DNA of 64,000 bases from Sorangium cellulosum So0157-2 (GTDB lineage Bacteria > Myxococcota_A > Polyangia > Polyangiales > Polyangiaceae), in the NCBI RefSeq assembly GCF_000418325.1, contig NC_021658.1, positions 11,484,001-11,548,000 of the forward strand, in the 5' to 3' direction. Numbering within the stretch: the stretch's first letter is position 1; each line of letters opens with the position of its first letter. The position numbers and the translations under genes are program-made. This document shows, in pieces, positions 1-10,712 of this stretch. The notes below the pieces were generated by a model, which worked only from the letters and a program-made list of their open reading frames with translations, ran no database searches and was not told where the DNA came from.

Positions 1-2
1 AG

Positions 3-476
3 TCCGGCGGCAAGCTCGCACGCGTCGATGAGCTCAAGACGCTGTTTCGCTTCAAGGGCGGCGAATACACGCTCGGCTTCTACAAGGTCGGTCACTCCGC
101 CAATACCAACATCTGGGAAGCGTTCCCTACTTCCGACAACGGCGCGATGACCGTCAACCCGGAGGGGCAGCTGATGCTCCTCGGGATCGAGGACGCGATG
201 ATGGACCGTGTCGACGATCTCCGGTACGTCGTCGTCGCGCATCTCGGCAACCCTAGGCACGGACTCTGTGCGGTGTACCTCTGTATTCCGGTGCTAACGG
301 AGAGCGGAAAGATCAAGCGCTGGGGGTACGCCGAACCCATCTACATGGCGCAAAAGGGCCATCGATCCATCCCGCCGCCTCAGCCGGTCCGCCCGCCCGA
401 GGACCACGTCGGTCCGGTTGCCCCCGAGGAGGTACCCGAAGGCCACGTCGTCGTGACGGCGAAGGAGACAAGCTAA
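3..476 (+). CDS. Hypothetical protein, 5' end outside the window
   Basis: The reading frame is open from the first complete codon to a TAA at 474-476, giving at least 157 residues. I do not recognise the family. The visible part is a globular stretch with mixed hydrophobic strands (for example YTLGFYKVGH and LRYVVVAHLG), then a Pro/Val/Glu-rich tail. The next gene, an XRE/ImmA-type regulator, begins 12 bases after the stop in the same direction, so the two are probably co-transcribed. That pairing suggests a small accessory operon in which this protein could be the partner of the regulator. This is inference from context only. Confidence 0.6.
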   Translation, partial: SGGKLARVDELKTLFRFKGGEYTLGFYKVGHSANTNIWEAFPTSDNGAMTVNPEGQLMLLGIEDAMMDRVDDLRYVVVAHLGNPRHGLCAVYLCIPVLTESGKIKRWGYAEPIYMAQKGHRSIPPPQPVRPPEDHVGPVAPEEVPEGHVVVTAKETS

Positions 477-488
477 GGGCGGACCGCG

Positions 489-1667
489 ATGATTGGCAGG
501 AATGACATCCATACGGCCGCGCGACTCTTCGACGCAGCGCGCCTCACACTCGCCCGCGAGTTCCGCGGTTTTACAAAGCAGGAGCTCGCGGAGCGAATTG
601 GCAAGACACCGAGCGCGGTAAGCCAGTTCGAGAGCGGCCGCGCTCGTCCTGACGGACAGACGGTCGGCCGACTGATGCTCGCGCTCGGCCAGCCCGCCTC
701 CTTCTTCGCGAAGCCGCCCGATGCACCTCCCGCGTCGGTGATCCCCCTTGACTTCTGTCACTTCCGCAGCCTTCGATCGGCAACTCAACGCAGTCGCCGA
801 ATGCTTCTCGCCAAGGGCTCACTTCTCTGCCGATTGCTTGCCTTTCTCGACCAGAAGGTAAACCTTCCCGAGGAGCAGGTCACCGAGCTCGCGACCACCT
901 GTCGCGACATCGAGTCCATCGAAATTCTCGCCATGACTGTACGCCGAAAATGGGGGCTCGGTCTGGGCCCCATTGGCAACATGGTGAACCTCCTCGAGCG
1001 GCATGGCGTCGTCGTGGTCCCGATCGACGAGGACTGCCACGAAGTCGATGCATTTTCCCTCTGGAACGGGAAGCGACCCTGTGTGTTTTTGGTGATGGAG
1101 AAGGGCTCACCCAGTCGCACGAGGATGGACGCAGCGCATGAGCTCGGGCACCTCGTCATGCACGTCGATGTAGCGGCCGGTTCTCCTGACCTCGAGAAGC
1201 AGGCGACACACTTCGGCTCTGCCTTCTTGATGCCGCGAGATGCGTTTTATCATGAAGCCCCACGACGACTGAACTGGGATCACATCTGGGAGCTGAAACG
1301 CCGATGGAAAACGTCTGCCGCGGCAATCGTTCGCCGCGCCTACGATCTCGGCCTATTCTCTGAAGCCACTTACCGTCGCGCGTTCGTCCACCTCAGCCAG
1401 ATGGGGTTCCGCACCGGCGAGCCGCATGAGCCACCTCCCGAGCGGCCCGTGGCCGTGAAAAAGGCGCTAGAAGTGATCGCTCAGCGCTGGCCGCTCACCC
1501 GGATCGCCGATGAGCTTGGGATGAACGCTGCGGATCTCTATAATCTGGTCGAGTTCACAGATCCGGCCGAGTTGCCAATAGAACATGACCCACCACTCAG
1601 GGCCGGAGAGGGCGACGGACCGCTATTCGAAGGACTAGGTACGCCGTCAGAAACCGAGAAGCAATGA
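489..1667 (+). CDS. XRE-family regulator fused to an ImmA/IrrE metallopeptidase domain
   Basis: This 392-residue protein has an N-terminal helix-turn-helix of the XRE type (about residues 20-75, with PSAVSQFESGRARP as the recognition region). A central ImmA/IrrE-like peptidase domain carries the zinc motif HELGH at residues 217-221, followed by an acidic residue and the family-typical FGSAFLMP stretch near 242-249. A C-terminal segment of about 110 residues looks like a second small helical DNA-binding region. Proteins of this architecture act as repressors that are inactivated by, or that carry out, proteolysis, and they are common in mobile elements and stress modules. The start follows the upstream stop by 12 bases. 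The ATG of a 40-codon ORF overlaps the TGA by four bases, which suggests translational coupling. Confidence 0.88.
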   Translation: MIGRNDIHTAARLFDAARLTLAREFRGFTKQELAERIGKTPSAVSQFESGRARPDGQTVGRLMLALGQPASFFAKPPDAPPASVIPLDFCHFRSLRSATQRSRRMLLAKGSLLCRLLAFLDQKVNLPEEQVTELATTCRDIESIEILAMTVRRKWGLGLGPIGNMVNLLERHGVVVVPIDEDCHEVDAFSLWNGKRPCVFLVMEKGSPSRTRMDAAHELGHLVMHVDVAAGSPDLEKQATHFGSAFLMPRDAFYHEAPRRLNWDHIWELKRRWKTSAAAIVRRAYDLGLFSEATYRRAFVHLSQMGFRTGEPHEPPPERPVAVKKALEVIAQRWPLTRIADELGMNAADLYNLVEFTDPAELPIEHDPPLRAGEGDGPLFEGLGTPSETEKQ

Positions 1668-1786
1668 ACTGGTGGTTCTTGGTTCTTCTAAGCATCAAGA
1701 CCGGCCAGTTCGGCAGAACGTTGAACCACCTCGGCGCCCGCGCGCAGGCAAGTCGCCGAGGGGGCCGCGCCGAGCTCGCCCTTTAG
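1664..1786 (+). CDS. Possible 40-aa coupled small protein
   Basis: An ATG overlaps the stop of the XRE/ImmA gene in the ATGA arrangement and opens a 40-residue frame ending in TAG at 1784-1786. The product starts MNWWFLVLLSIKTGQF, a short hydrophobic N-terminus, and then becomes basic. The coupling geometry is that of an operon partner, but the length is short and I recognise no family. It may be the truncated start of a longer gene cut off by the rearranged DNA downstream, or chance. Confidence 0.3.
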   Translation: MNWWFLVLLSIKTGQFGRTLNHLGARAQASRRGGRAELAL

Positions 1787-2379
1787 GCACTCGTCGCCGC
1801 CGACGTGCCCAAGCTCGGCAAATGGACCACGACGGTCCCGAACGCGCTGACGTGCACCTCGACGCTGTGAGGGCGGCGGCGGAGCCGCCGCGCGCGCGGG
1901 GGGCGCCGCGCGCCTCGAGCTCCCGGCGGCTCGCCCGTGTCCTGGACCGGGTGCCGGTGCTCATCGCGTCCTCCATCCGATCGGTGAAGATCGTGGCCAC
2001 ATGATCGCAGGTGTTCACCGTTCACCGCCGGCCCCTATGCCGTTCTGGGTCGCGCTCGCCTCCGCGGCCGAGCCGTTGCGCGCGCGACGCTCAGCGGGGA
2101 CCGCGTGCCGAGGGACGCCGGGCACCTCGATCTCCGGCGGCTCGTCCGTGTCCTGGACCGAGGAAAGGAGCGCAGTGCCCGTTGCCCGCGGCCAACGATC
2201 CGGCCCTGTAAGCTCCAGTGCTCTGCACCTCGATTTCTGGCCCGTTGCCGTCTACTTGTAGACGGTCGGCCGCGTGTCGGTGAGCTCCTCGCTCGTGTGG
2301 TTCGGCACCCGTCGCTGCGCTGCCTCGCTGGTGCGGTAGTCAATGAGGCATCGTCGGTCCTTGGCGGCCGAGCTGGTCC
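1787..2379. other. Gene-poor stretch with a diverged direct duplication
   Basis: I see no supportable gene here; the frames that stay open are Arg/Ser/Pro-rich and have no convincing start. One structure is visible: a segment near 1913-1952 and one near 2122-2161 share a long near-identical run around CCGTGTCCTGGACCG, so this spacer contains a diverged direct duplication about 210 bp apart. It sits between the XRE/ImmA operon and the IS630 element and is probably a decayed insertion junction. Confidence 0.5.
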
Positions 2380-3600
2380 CTAGTTCCGCGCGTCAGAAAT
2401 TTGGCCAGGGTTCGCCGGGTCCGGTAGAGGGGGCCCATGCTCGATCCCACCCTGTGGGCCACGCGTTCGCACCCGGGGCCTCGCACGGTACCGCTCGCCT
2501 TGACGGCCGACCAGCTGGCCGATGTCGAGGCGGCGATCCGGCCGGAGAAGGCCCAGAAGCGCGTCGTCCGTCGAGGCGAAGCCTTGCGGTTGATGGCCGC
2601 CGGCGTGGCGGCGTCGGACATCGCGAAGCTGCTGGGCGTGCACATCCGCACCATCTACAGATGGCGGTTGCGCTTCAGTTGCCCCGACCCGGTGGCGAAG
2701 TTGGCGGACGCCCACCGCTCCGGGCGCCCGCGCTCGCTCTCTCTCGGAGAGCGATTGCGTGAGGGTGGAGGCCGAGGCGTGCCGCGACCCCAGCGACGCG
2801 GGTTTCGAGGTGACGCACTGGTCGATCGCGCTGCTGGGCGAGCACGTCAGGTCGATGCAGATCGACATCAGCGACGCGAGCGTGGGCCGGATCCTGCGCG
2901 GCGCGCTGCTTCAGCCGCATCGGCAGAAGATGTGGCTGAACTCGCAGGACGACGAGTTCCGCCAGAAGCGCGACGATGTGCTCCGAGTCTATTACGAGGC
3001 CCCACAGGACGAGCACACCCTCTGCCTCGACGAGAAGACGGGGATGCAAGCGCTGGAGCGGCGCTACCCGGATCTGCCGATGCAGCCGGGAATGCCCGTC
3101 CGCCGTGAGTTCGAGTACATCCGTCACGGCACGCTCACGTTGATGGGCGCCTACGACGTTCGCAGCGGCAAGCTGTTCGGCTTCCTCTCGGACGGGCACG
3201 ACAGCGACACGTTCGTCCAGCTCCTCGAGCAGGTTGACGCCTGCTACCCGACCGGCCGCGGCCATATCATCGTCGACAACCTCTCCACGCACACCACCGA
3301 CGAGGTGGTGGAGTGGTTCGAGGAGCACCCGCGCTGGACCTTGCACTTCACCCCGAAGCACGCCTCCTGGCTCAACCAGATCGAGTGCGCCTTCTCCGAC
3401 CTGCAGCGCTGCGTACTGGCGCGCGGCTCCTTCCGGTCGAAGGACGAGCTCCGCGACAAGGTCCACGCCTACTTGTGGTGGCACAACGAGCGCGCCGAGC
3501 CGTTCGAGTGGACCTACCGCCCGGCGTCGTGGTCGGCCATCCCTGGCAAGACTTCAGACGGGCCCGACTAGTGTCACGATTTGCGCGAATTCCCTGCACG
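2380..3600 (+). mobile_element. IS630-family insertion sequence (degraded)
   Basis: The extent is estimated from the transposase frame plus weakly matching ends. Left, near 2385-2405, a GTTCCGCGCG-containing stretch resembles the reverse complement of TGCGCGAATTCC near 3582-3593. The match is imperfect, so the terminal repeats and the TA target duplication expected for IS630 are not firmly located. The element lies in an accessory patch next to a large tandem array. Confidence 0.55.
2437..3571 (+). pseudogene. IS630-family transposase with a frameshift
   Basis: The N-terminal part (from 2437) reads as the usual IS630 helix-turn-helix: RGEALRLMAAGVAASDIAKL followed by LGVHIRTIYRWRLRF and a GRPR linker. 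The reading then has to move by one base between about 2740 and 2758. The second frame (2759-3571) carries the Tc1/mariner-like DDE catalytic region: CLDEKTGMQALE (first Asp), HIIVDNLSTHTT (second Asp) and HASWLNQIECAFSDLQ (Glu). IS630 elements can use programmed frameshifting. However, the crossing region here (CTCTCTCTCGGAGAGCGATT) shows no obvious slippery run, so a disabling single-base change is as likely. The total coding length of about 378 codons is right for the family. Confidence 0.85.
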
Positions 3601-3725
3601 TCGAGACGGAGGGCGGCGTCCAAAGCGCGCTGCTCGATCTGCCGGTCCTCGCGGGCAACGTGGCCCGAGTTCGGCCGGGTGAACGCCTCCCCGGATCATC
3701 TCCTCCAGGTAGAAGCGCCGCCGTC
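3572..3725. other. Spacer between IS630 and tandem array
   Basis: No gene is seen. The end of this spacer (3693-3720) contains a header sequence, ending in AGGTAGAAGCG, that recurs at about 4182-4210 and 4319-4346 in front of further repeat units. Confidence 0.5.
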
Positions 3726-4430
3726 GTCGAGCTCCTGGGCAGCAGCACGGCGCCGCCGGCGTCGAGCTCCTGGGCAGCAGCACGGCGCCGCCGGCGTCGA
3801 GCTCCTGGGCAGCAGCACGGCGCCGCCGGCGTCGAGCTCCTGGGCAGCAGCACGGCGCCGCCGGCGTCGAGCTCCTGGGCAGCAGCACGGCGCCGCCGGC
3901 GTCGAGCTCCTGGTCCACAGCACGGCGCCGCCGGCGTCGAGCTCCTGGGCAGCAGCACGGCGCCGCCGGCGTCGAGCTCCTGGGCAGCAGCACGGCGCCG
4001 CCGGCGTCGAGCTCCTGGGCAGCAGCACGGCGCCGCCGGCGTCGAGCTCCTGGGCAGCAGCACGGCGCCGCCGGCGTCGAGCTCCTGGGCAGCAGCACGG
4101 CGCCGCCGGCGTCGAGGCGCCCCGTCGAGCTCCTGGGGCACCAGCGCGCCGCGGCCGCCGTCGAGCTCTTGGAGCGCGAGAGGGTCATGCCCGCTAGGTA
4201 GAAGCGTCGCGGCCCGCCGTCGAGCTCCTGGGGCACCAGCGCGAGCGCGACGCCGCCGGCATCGAGCTCCTGGAGCGCCAGCAGGGCGCCGCCGGCGTCG
4301 AGCTCCCGGAGCGCGAGCGGATCATCTCCTATAGGTAGAAGCGCCGCGGCCGGCGTCGAACTCCTGGAACGCCAGCACCGCGGCCCGGTGTCGAGTTCCT
4401 GGAGCACCGGCGCCGCGGCCGGCATTCTTG
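3726..4430. repeat. 35-bp tandem array with three header motifs
   Basis: A 35-bp unit beginning GTCGAGCTCCTGGGCAGCAG starts at 3726, 3761, 3796, 3831, 3866, 3901, 3936, 3971, 4006, 4041 and 4076, eleven units in perfect phase. The unit at 3901 carries the only obvious internal change (GGTCCACAG). From 4111 to about 4430 the units become irregular (GAGCTCCTGGAGCGCCAGC type). They are organised in blocks, each preceded by a header ending AGGTAGAAGCG (about 3693, 4182 and 4319). Since 35 is not a multiple of three, every frame cycles over three units, and several frames on both strands are stop-free. The long Ala/Ser/Arg proteins these frames imply are therefore artefacts of composition. Confidence 0.95.
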
Positions 4431-4538
4431 CGGATTTCGACTTCGACTAGCTTTTCATGCCTGGGCCAAGCGTGGCCCTGTGGGTTCGCCTCACGGAAGC
4501 ACATTTCAACCCGGCACGCCGATCGCAACAGCCGCGGC

Positions 4539-4973
4539 ATGCGAACACTCGACACCATCACCATCGTCATAGTTTTCTGTTCCATTTCCGCGTGCGCGCT
4601 GGACCCGACACCGGGATCGGAGGCTGCTCTTGATAATGAGAGTAGTATCACAGCTGAACCCATGGAAATTCGAGCCACACGAGGGAGGTGCGAAGATGCG
4701 GTAGACGATGGGGCCGACATCTGGCAGCTCATGTGTGGAGCGGCTGGCTCAACCGAGTACATGACGCGCGGGGACACGATTCTGTGCCTGCGGGAGCACA
4801 TGCAAGGTCGAGCCGCAGGCCACAACAAGTGTCGTTCCAGCTGCCCTGCTGCATGCCTCGCGCTATCGAGCCGATGGGGTCTTTACTGTGAAGAGCGCTC
4901 GCCCTTCCTCCTGAGGAGCATCTGTGAACAGGCGCGTGACAATGGGCGGAAGAAGTGCCTGAGCTCCTGCTGA
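4539..4973 (+). CDS. Small Cys-rich lipoprotein
   Basis: I chose the internal ATG at 4539 because it begins a lipoprotein signal peptide, MRTLDTITIVIVFCSISAC, with a lipobox (SISAC) ending at Cys19. An upstream in-frame ATG at 4428 would place a non-signal-like segment in front. The mature part of about 125 residues has many cysteines in the second half (for example CEDAVDDG, CRSSCPAAC, YCEERS and CLSSC at the C-terminus), which suggests a disulfide-bonded extracytoplasmic protein. The family is unknown. Base composition is clearly less GC-rich than in the flanking core genes, consistent with recent acquisition. Myxobacteria encode many such secreted Cys-rich lipoproteins. Confidence 0.75.
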   Translation: MRTLDTITIVIVFCSISACALDPTPGSEAALDNESSITAEPMEIRATRGRCEDAVDDGADIWQLMCGAAGSTEYMTRGDTILCLREHMQGRAAGHNKCRSSCPAACLALSSRWGLYCEERSPFLLRSICEQARDNGRKKCLSSC

Positions 4974-5018
4974 GCTCGGTTACTTGACACCGCCAACGAG
5001 TGCGCTAGCTGGGGCGTC

Positions 5019-5327
5019 ATGCCGGACCCGATCGCAGAACGCACCCTCACGCTAACACTACCGAACGGGAGCCAAGAAAACATCCAGGTACGAGTCTGGG
5101 CGCCCGAGTACAGGCCAGCCGCCCTGTGCTGGGAAGCTGACGTAGAGGTCACTGGGGCGGGGGACACCCATAAATCCCATGGGGCCGGCTTCGATGCATT
5201 TCAGGCGCTCTATGGCGCGCTCTACTTGATCCCAACGATGCTATCCAAGTATGAAGCATTTGGCCGGCTCTCGCGGTTCGAAATGGATTGTGTCGGGTTC
5301 CCCGAGATCGACATTTCGAAGTCGTGA
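5019..5327 (+). CDS. Small conserved-looking hypothetical protein (DUF6968-like)
   Basis: This 102-residue protein opens with AERTLTLTLPNGSQENIQVRV, then a WEADVEV...H-containing central strand region, and then FDAFQALYGALYLIPTML. The overall pattern (IAER start, two beta strands, a Gly-rich turn, then a helix that selects a column) resembles the small family I know as DUF6968, often found as orphan or immunity-like proteins. The assignment is by memory of the pattern, not a search. It lies 45 bases after the Cys-rich lipoprotein in the same direction, so it may belong to the same transcript. Base composition is lower in GC than the core genes. Confidence 0.65.
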   Translation: MPDPIAERTLTLTLPNGSQENIQVRVWAPEYRPAALCWEADVEVTGAGDTHKSHGAGFDAFQALYGALYLIPTMLSKYEAFGRLSRFEMDCVGFPEIDISKS

Positions 5328-5772
5328 GCCCGTGGCCTCGTCGATGTCGCGACGCGCTCCTCGACCTCCACGGCCCGCTGTTCAGTGGTCGGGGTGTTCG
5401 TCAACCGCATGGTTGGCGAACAGTCCTCGCCCAAAGCTCCGCAGCACCGCGACGATTCCGCTTGACCATGGCGACGGCACCGTGCTTACCGGCGTGTTCC
5501 GCGATCGCTGCGGCTGCAGCGACGGAGGGGACCGTGCCGAGCTCGCGCCCATGCTCCCCTCGCCCGCACGGATCCCGAGCTTGGTCAGCTGGATGAGGTC
5601 GACGTCGGCCGCCCCGGCTCGCGCTCGAGGACCTCGACGCCGAGCTGACGCCGGCGGGGGAAAACCGGCCGCTCCGTGAGCGCGGCGAGGCCCGTACAGC
5701 GCCCCGCGTCCCCGCGTCGGTAGTCGTTTTTCATTTGCCTCCCGCCCGCCCGGGCAACATGGAGCGCGGCGC
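5328..5772. other. Gene-free spacer
   Basis: No ORF with a plausible start, ribosome-binding site and amino-acid composition is visible on either strand. A GGAG at 5761-5764 belongs to the following gene. Confidence 0.5.
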
Positions 5773-6762
5773 ATGCGAACCGAGCGGCTCGCCGCTGACG
5801 CGGCATCCATCGCACGGGCGGCCGAGATCCTCCGCCGCGGAGGGCTCGTCGCCTTCCCCACGGAGACCGTGTACGGGCTCGGCGCGCGCGCCGACGACGC
5901 GGCCGCGGCGCGCGGCATCTTCGAGGCGAAGGGGAGGCCGCCCGGCAACCCGCTGATCGTCCACGTGCCGGATGTCGCGTCCGCCCGCGCGCTCGCGGAA
6001 CGCTGGCCCGACGACGCGGAGCGCCTCGCGCAGGCGATGTGGCCGGGGCCCGTCACCCTCATCGTCGCGCGCCGGCCCGACCGCGTCGCCGACGAGGTGG
6101 CCGCCGGCGGGACGACCGTCGCGATCCGCGTGCCCGTGCACCCGGTCGCGCGCGCGCTGCTCGACGCGGTCGGGCTGCCGATCGCCGCGCCGAGCGCCAA
6201 CCGCTCCACCCAGATCTCGCCGACCACCGCCGACCACGTCGAGAAGAGCCTCGGCGGGCGCATCGACGCCATCGTCGACGGCGGGCCGACGGCGGTCGGC
6301 ATCGAGTCGACCATCGTCGACGTGACGACCTCGCCGGCGCGGCTGCTCCGGCCGGGGCACGTGGCCGCGGAGGCGATCGCCGCGCTCGTGCCGCTCCAGA
6401 CGACCGCGGGGCTGATCACCGCCACGACCGAGCGCGCCCCGGCGCCGGGGACCCACGCGCGCCACTACGCGCCGCGCGCGCAGGTGGCGCTGGTCCCCGC
6501 GGAGGCGGTCCGAGACGAGGTCGAGCGGGCCGCGCGGGGCGGGGCGCGCGCGGGCGCCATCGAGCGCGGAAGGGGCACCGCGGACGGGCGGCACGCGGAG
6601 GTCCTCCCCGCGGATCCGGCCGGCTACGCGGCGGCGCTCTACGCGGCGCTGCACCGGCTCGAGGACGCGGGATGCGATGTGATCGTGATCGCCGCCGTCC
6701 CCGAGGATCCGGCGTGGGACGCCGTGCGGGACCGGCTGACGCGCGCCTCCGCGGCGGCTTGA
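5773..6762 (+). CDS. tsaC: L-threonylcarbamoyladenylate synthase (Sua5/TsaC type)
   Basis: The enzyme makes threonylcarbamoyl-AMP from Thr, bicarbonate and ATP, the first step of the t6A37 modification of ANN-decoding tRNAs in the cytosol. The N-terminal YrdC domain (about residues 8-195) shows the family marks GGLVAFPTETVYGLGARADD and KGRPPGNPLIVHV plus APSANRSTQISPTTADHV. After about residue 210 comes a Sua5-type C-terminal domain, introduced by APGTHARHYAPRAQV. At 329 residues it has the long Sua5 length rather than the short TsaC length. The start at 5773 is preceded by GGAG nine bases earlier. The gene stands alone, and a 19-bp tandem array begins directly after its stop. Confidence 0.93.
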   Translation: MRTERLAADAASIARAAEILRRGGLVAFPTETVYGLGARADDAAAARGIFEAKGRPPGNPLIVHVPDVASARALAERWPDDAERLAQAMWPGPVTLIVARRPDRVADEVAAGGTTVAIRVPVHPVARALLDAVGLPIAAPSANRSTQISPTTADHVEKSLGGRIDAIVDGGPTAVGIESTIVDVTTSPARLLRPGHVAAEAIAALVPLQTTAGLITATTERAPAPGTHARHYAPRAQVALVPAEAVRDEVERAARGGARAGAIERGRGTADGRHAEVLPADPAGYAAALYAALHRLEDAGCDVIVIAAVPEDPAWDAVRDRLTRASAAA

Positions 6763-6763
6763 G

Positions 6764-6990
6764 CCGACCGGGGTTGCGGCGCCCGACCGGGGTTGCGGTC
6801 GCGGTGGCCGACCGGAGTTGCGGTGCCCGACCGAGGTTGCGGCACCCGACCGAGGTTGCGGCACCCGACCGAGGTTGCGGCACCCGACCGAGGTTGCGGC
6901 ACCCGACCGAGGTTGCGGCACCCGACCGAGGTTGCGGCACCCGACCGAGGTTGCGGCACCCGACCGGGGTTGCGCCCCCCGCCCGACCGG
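6764..6990. repeat. 19-bp tandem array directly after tsaC
   Basis: The unit CACCCGACCGAGGTTGCGG repeats in exact 19-bp phase at 6843, 6862, 6881, 6900, 6919 and 6938. Variant units flank it on both sides, with the core as CCGACCGGGGTTGCGG (from 6764) or CCGACCGGAGTTGCGG. The array starts two bases after the tsaC stop. The reverse complement of the core, CAACCTCGGTCGG, recurs in the array at 27.9-28.3 kb, so both belong to one dispersed family. One forward frame runs open through the array into the next gene, but that gene has its own signal peptide further on. Confidence 0.93.
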
Positions 6991-7128
6991 GCTCGCGGCG
7001 CCCGCTCGCCCCCCCGACCGCCCGCAGGTGCGTTTTCACCCCCCGCCCTCCCGGTTTGTGGCAAATCAGCTCCGCCCGCCCCCCGGGTGAGCTACCGTCC
7101 CTCGCGCGCCTCGCCCTCCCTCGACCCC

Positions 7129-8349
7129 ATGCCGGCAACGTCCCGCGCCGCCGCCCACCGCCTCGCCGCCGCCGTCGGCCTCGCCGCCCTGCTCGTCGCC
7201 GCCCCGCCGGACGCCGGCGCCAGCCTGCTCGACGAGCCGCCCAAGCGCGCGACCTTCAACCTCAACGAGACCGCCGCCCCGGAGCTGCCGCTCCTCCGCG
7301 CCTTCCGCAACGCCGCCGTCGAGCGCCCCGGTCCGCTCCGGCTCTACATGAGCAGCGCCTACGGGAAATGGCAGCACCAGCCGTGGTGGCAGCTCGCCTG
7401 GGGCAGCGCACGCGCCGACGCCGACGCCGACGCCGGCCTCGGCGAGCACAACCTCGCCGCCGCCGCCCCCGCCACCCCCGCGTTCGCCAGCGCAACCTCC
7501 CCCTTCCCCTCCCCGCTCGACCTGCCCGGGTCCCTTCACCTCGATCCCGCCGCGCCCGCGTGGCTCCGCCCGCTCGACCCGATCCTCGGCACGCCCCTCC
7601 TCGCGACCACGGGGCCGAGCCTCTCGTCGAACGGCTTCGACCTGCTCTGGGACCCGCCGAAGAAGCAGCCGCCCGACTGGCGCTGCCGCAGAGGCCCGGT
7701 CCAGTTCACCCGGTACGGCGCCCAGCACGACGCCTTCGAGCTGGTGCACTGCGACGGCTCCGTCGCGCCCGGCGCGCTCGATCGCCTGTCGATCATGGCG
7801 CGACCCCCCGAGGCGCCAGACCCGGGCGAGCTGCTGCCCGACGAGCCCAACGCAGGCACCTGGCTGCAGGCCCTCGAGTGGGTGCCCCAGGTCCGCCTCG
7901 TCCACCCGCGCCTGCTCTGGCTCCTCCAGCAGATCGCCGACGCCTTCCCGCGCCGCGCCATCCACATCTTCAGCGGCTACCGGCCGCGCCCGGCCGACGA
8001 AGCGCCGGCCAGAGGCAAGCGCTCCGGCACCCACCACAGCCAGCACGCCGAGGGGCGCGCCATGGACATCCTCGTCATGGGCGTCCCGAACGCGGCGCTG
8101 TTCCAGTTCTGCCGCACGCTCGACGACGTCGGCTGCGGGTTCTACCCGAACAGCAAGTTCGTCCACGTCGACGTGCGCCGCCCAGGCACCGGCCGCCTCT
8201 TCTGGATCGACGCCTCCAGGCCCGGCGAGCCGTCGGAGTACGTCGATTCCTGGCCCGGTGTCGTGGAAAGCGGAGGGCTCTCCTGGGGAGCGCAGGACGC
8301 GCGCTCCACCGCGCCGGCCGCGCGCTCCCCAGCGCCGTCCGACCGCTGA
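7129..8349 (+). CDS. Secreted M15/DUF882-like murein metallopeptidase
   Basis: The start at 7129 gives MPATSRAAAHRLAAAVGLAA..., a Sec-type signal peptide with an Ala-rich core ending near AGA (residue 28). Upstream frame extension would only translate the 19-bp repeat array. The C-terminal domain has the D-Ala-D-Ala carboxypeptidase/DUF882 (YcbK-like) zinc signature: SGYRPRP, then HHSQHAEGRAMDI (His and Asp ligands), and later FVHVDVRRPG (second His). Members cleave peptidoglycan peptides or cross-links in the periplasm or outside the cell. At 406 residues it is longer than YcbK (about 180), and the extra N-terminal half of about 200 residues is Ala/Pro-rich and unassigned. A lytic role in envelope remodelling or predation is inference. 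Confidence 0.85.
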   Translation: MPATSRAAAHRLAAAVGLAALLVAAPPDAGASLLDEPPKRATFNLNETAAPELPLLRAFRNAAVERPGPLRLYMSSAYGKWQHQPWWQLAWGSARADADADAGLGEHNLAAAAPATPAFASATSPFPSPLDLPGSLHLDPAAPAWLRPLDPILGTPLLATTGPSLSSNGFDLLWDPPKKQPPDWRCRRGPVQFTRYGAQHDAFELVHCDGSVAPGALDRLSIMARPPEAPDPGELLPDEPNAGTWLQALEWVPQVRLVHPRLLWLLQQIADAFPRRAIHIFSGYRPRPADEAPARGKRSGTHHSQHAEGRAMDILVMGVPNAALFQFCRTLDDVGCGFYPNSKFVHVDVRRPGTGRLFWIDASRPGEPSEYVDSWPGVVESGGLSWGAQDARSTAPAARSPAPSDR

Positions 8350-8605
8350 CGTCGCCTCCCCGCGGGCACCCTCGCACCTCCTCCGGCTGCACCGACGCGA
8401 TCGGGCCGCGCCGCAGCTTATTCCCGTTCCGGATGGAGAGAGCTCCGGGGCGCAGCCGCCTTGCGTTCCCGCGATCGGTGTTAAGCTTGGCTTCCCCCCG
8501 GGCGCGCGGCGCACGACGGAGGCGGAGCTCGGCACGCCGGGCTCCGCTCCCGCACCTCCGGCGGCCAAGGCCGCCCCGCGGTCGCCCTGGAGAAAAAGGT
8601 GCGAA

Positions 8606-10663
<2,058 letters not shown>

Positions 10664-10670
10664 CCGCCCC

Positions 10671-10697
10671 GGGCGCGGCGCCTCGCGCGCCGCGCCC
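10671..10697. terminator. Hairpin between convergent genes
   Basis: GGGCGCGGCGC at 10671-10681 pairs perfectly with GCGCCGCGCCC at 10687-10697, an 11-bp GC stem with a 5-base loop. It lies 7 bases after the prkA stop and 16 bases before the end of the opposing small gene, so it could end transcription from both sides. There is no T-tract, which is common in very GC-rich genomes. Confidence 0.5.
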
Positions 10698-10712
10698 CCC
10701 CGCGCCCCGGGA

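Noticed and set aside
3574..4425. Long frames on both strands across the 35-bp array
   Set aside because: They are open only because the out-of-phase repeat contains no stop in several frames. The proteins would be Ala/Ser/Arg repeats without domains.
6793..7128. N-terminal extension of the M15-like gene through the 19-bp array
   Set aside because: The extension only translates tandem repeats, and the signal peptide begins at 7129.
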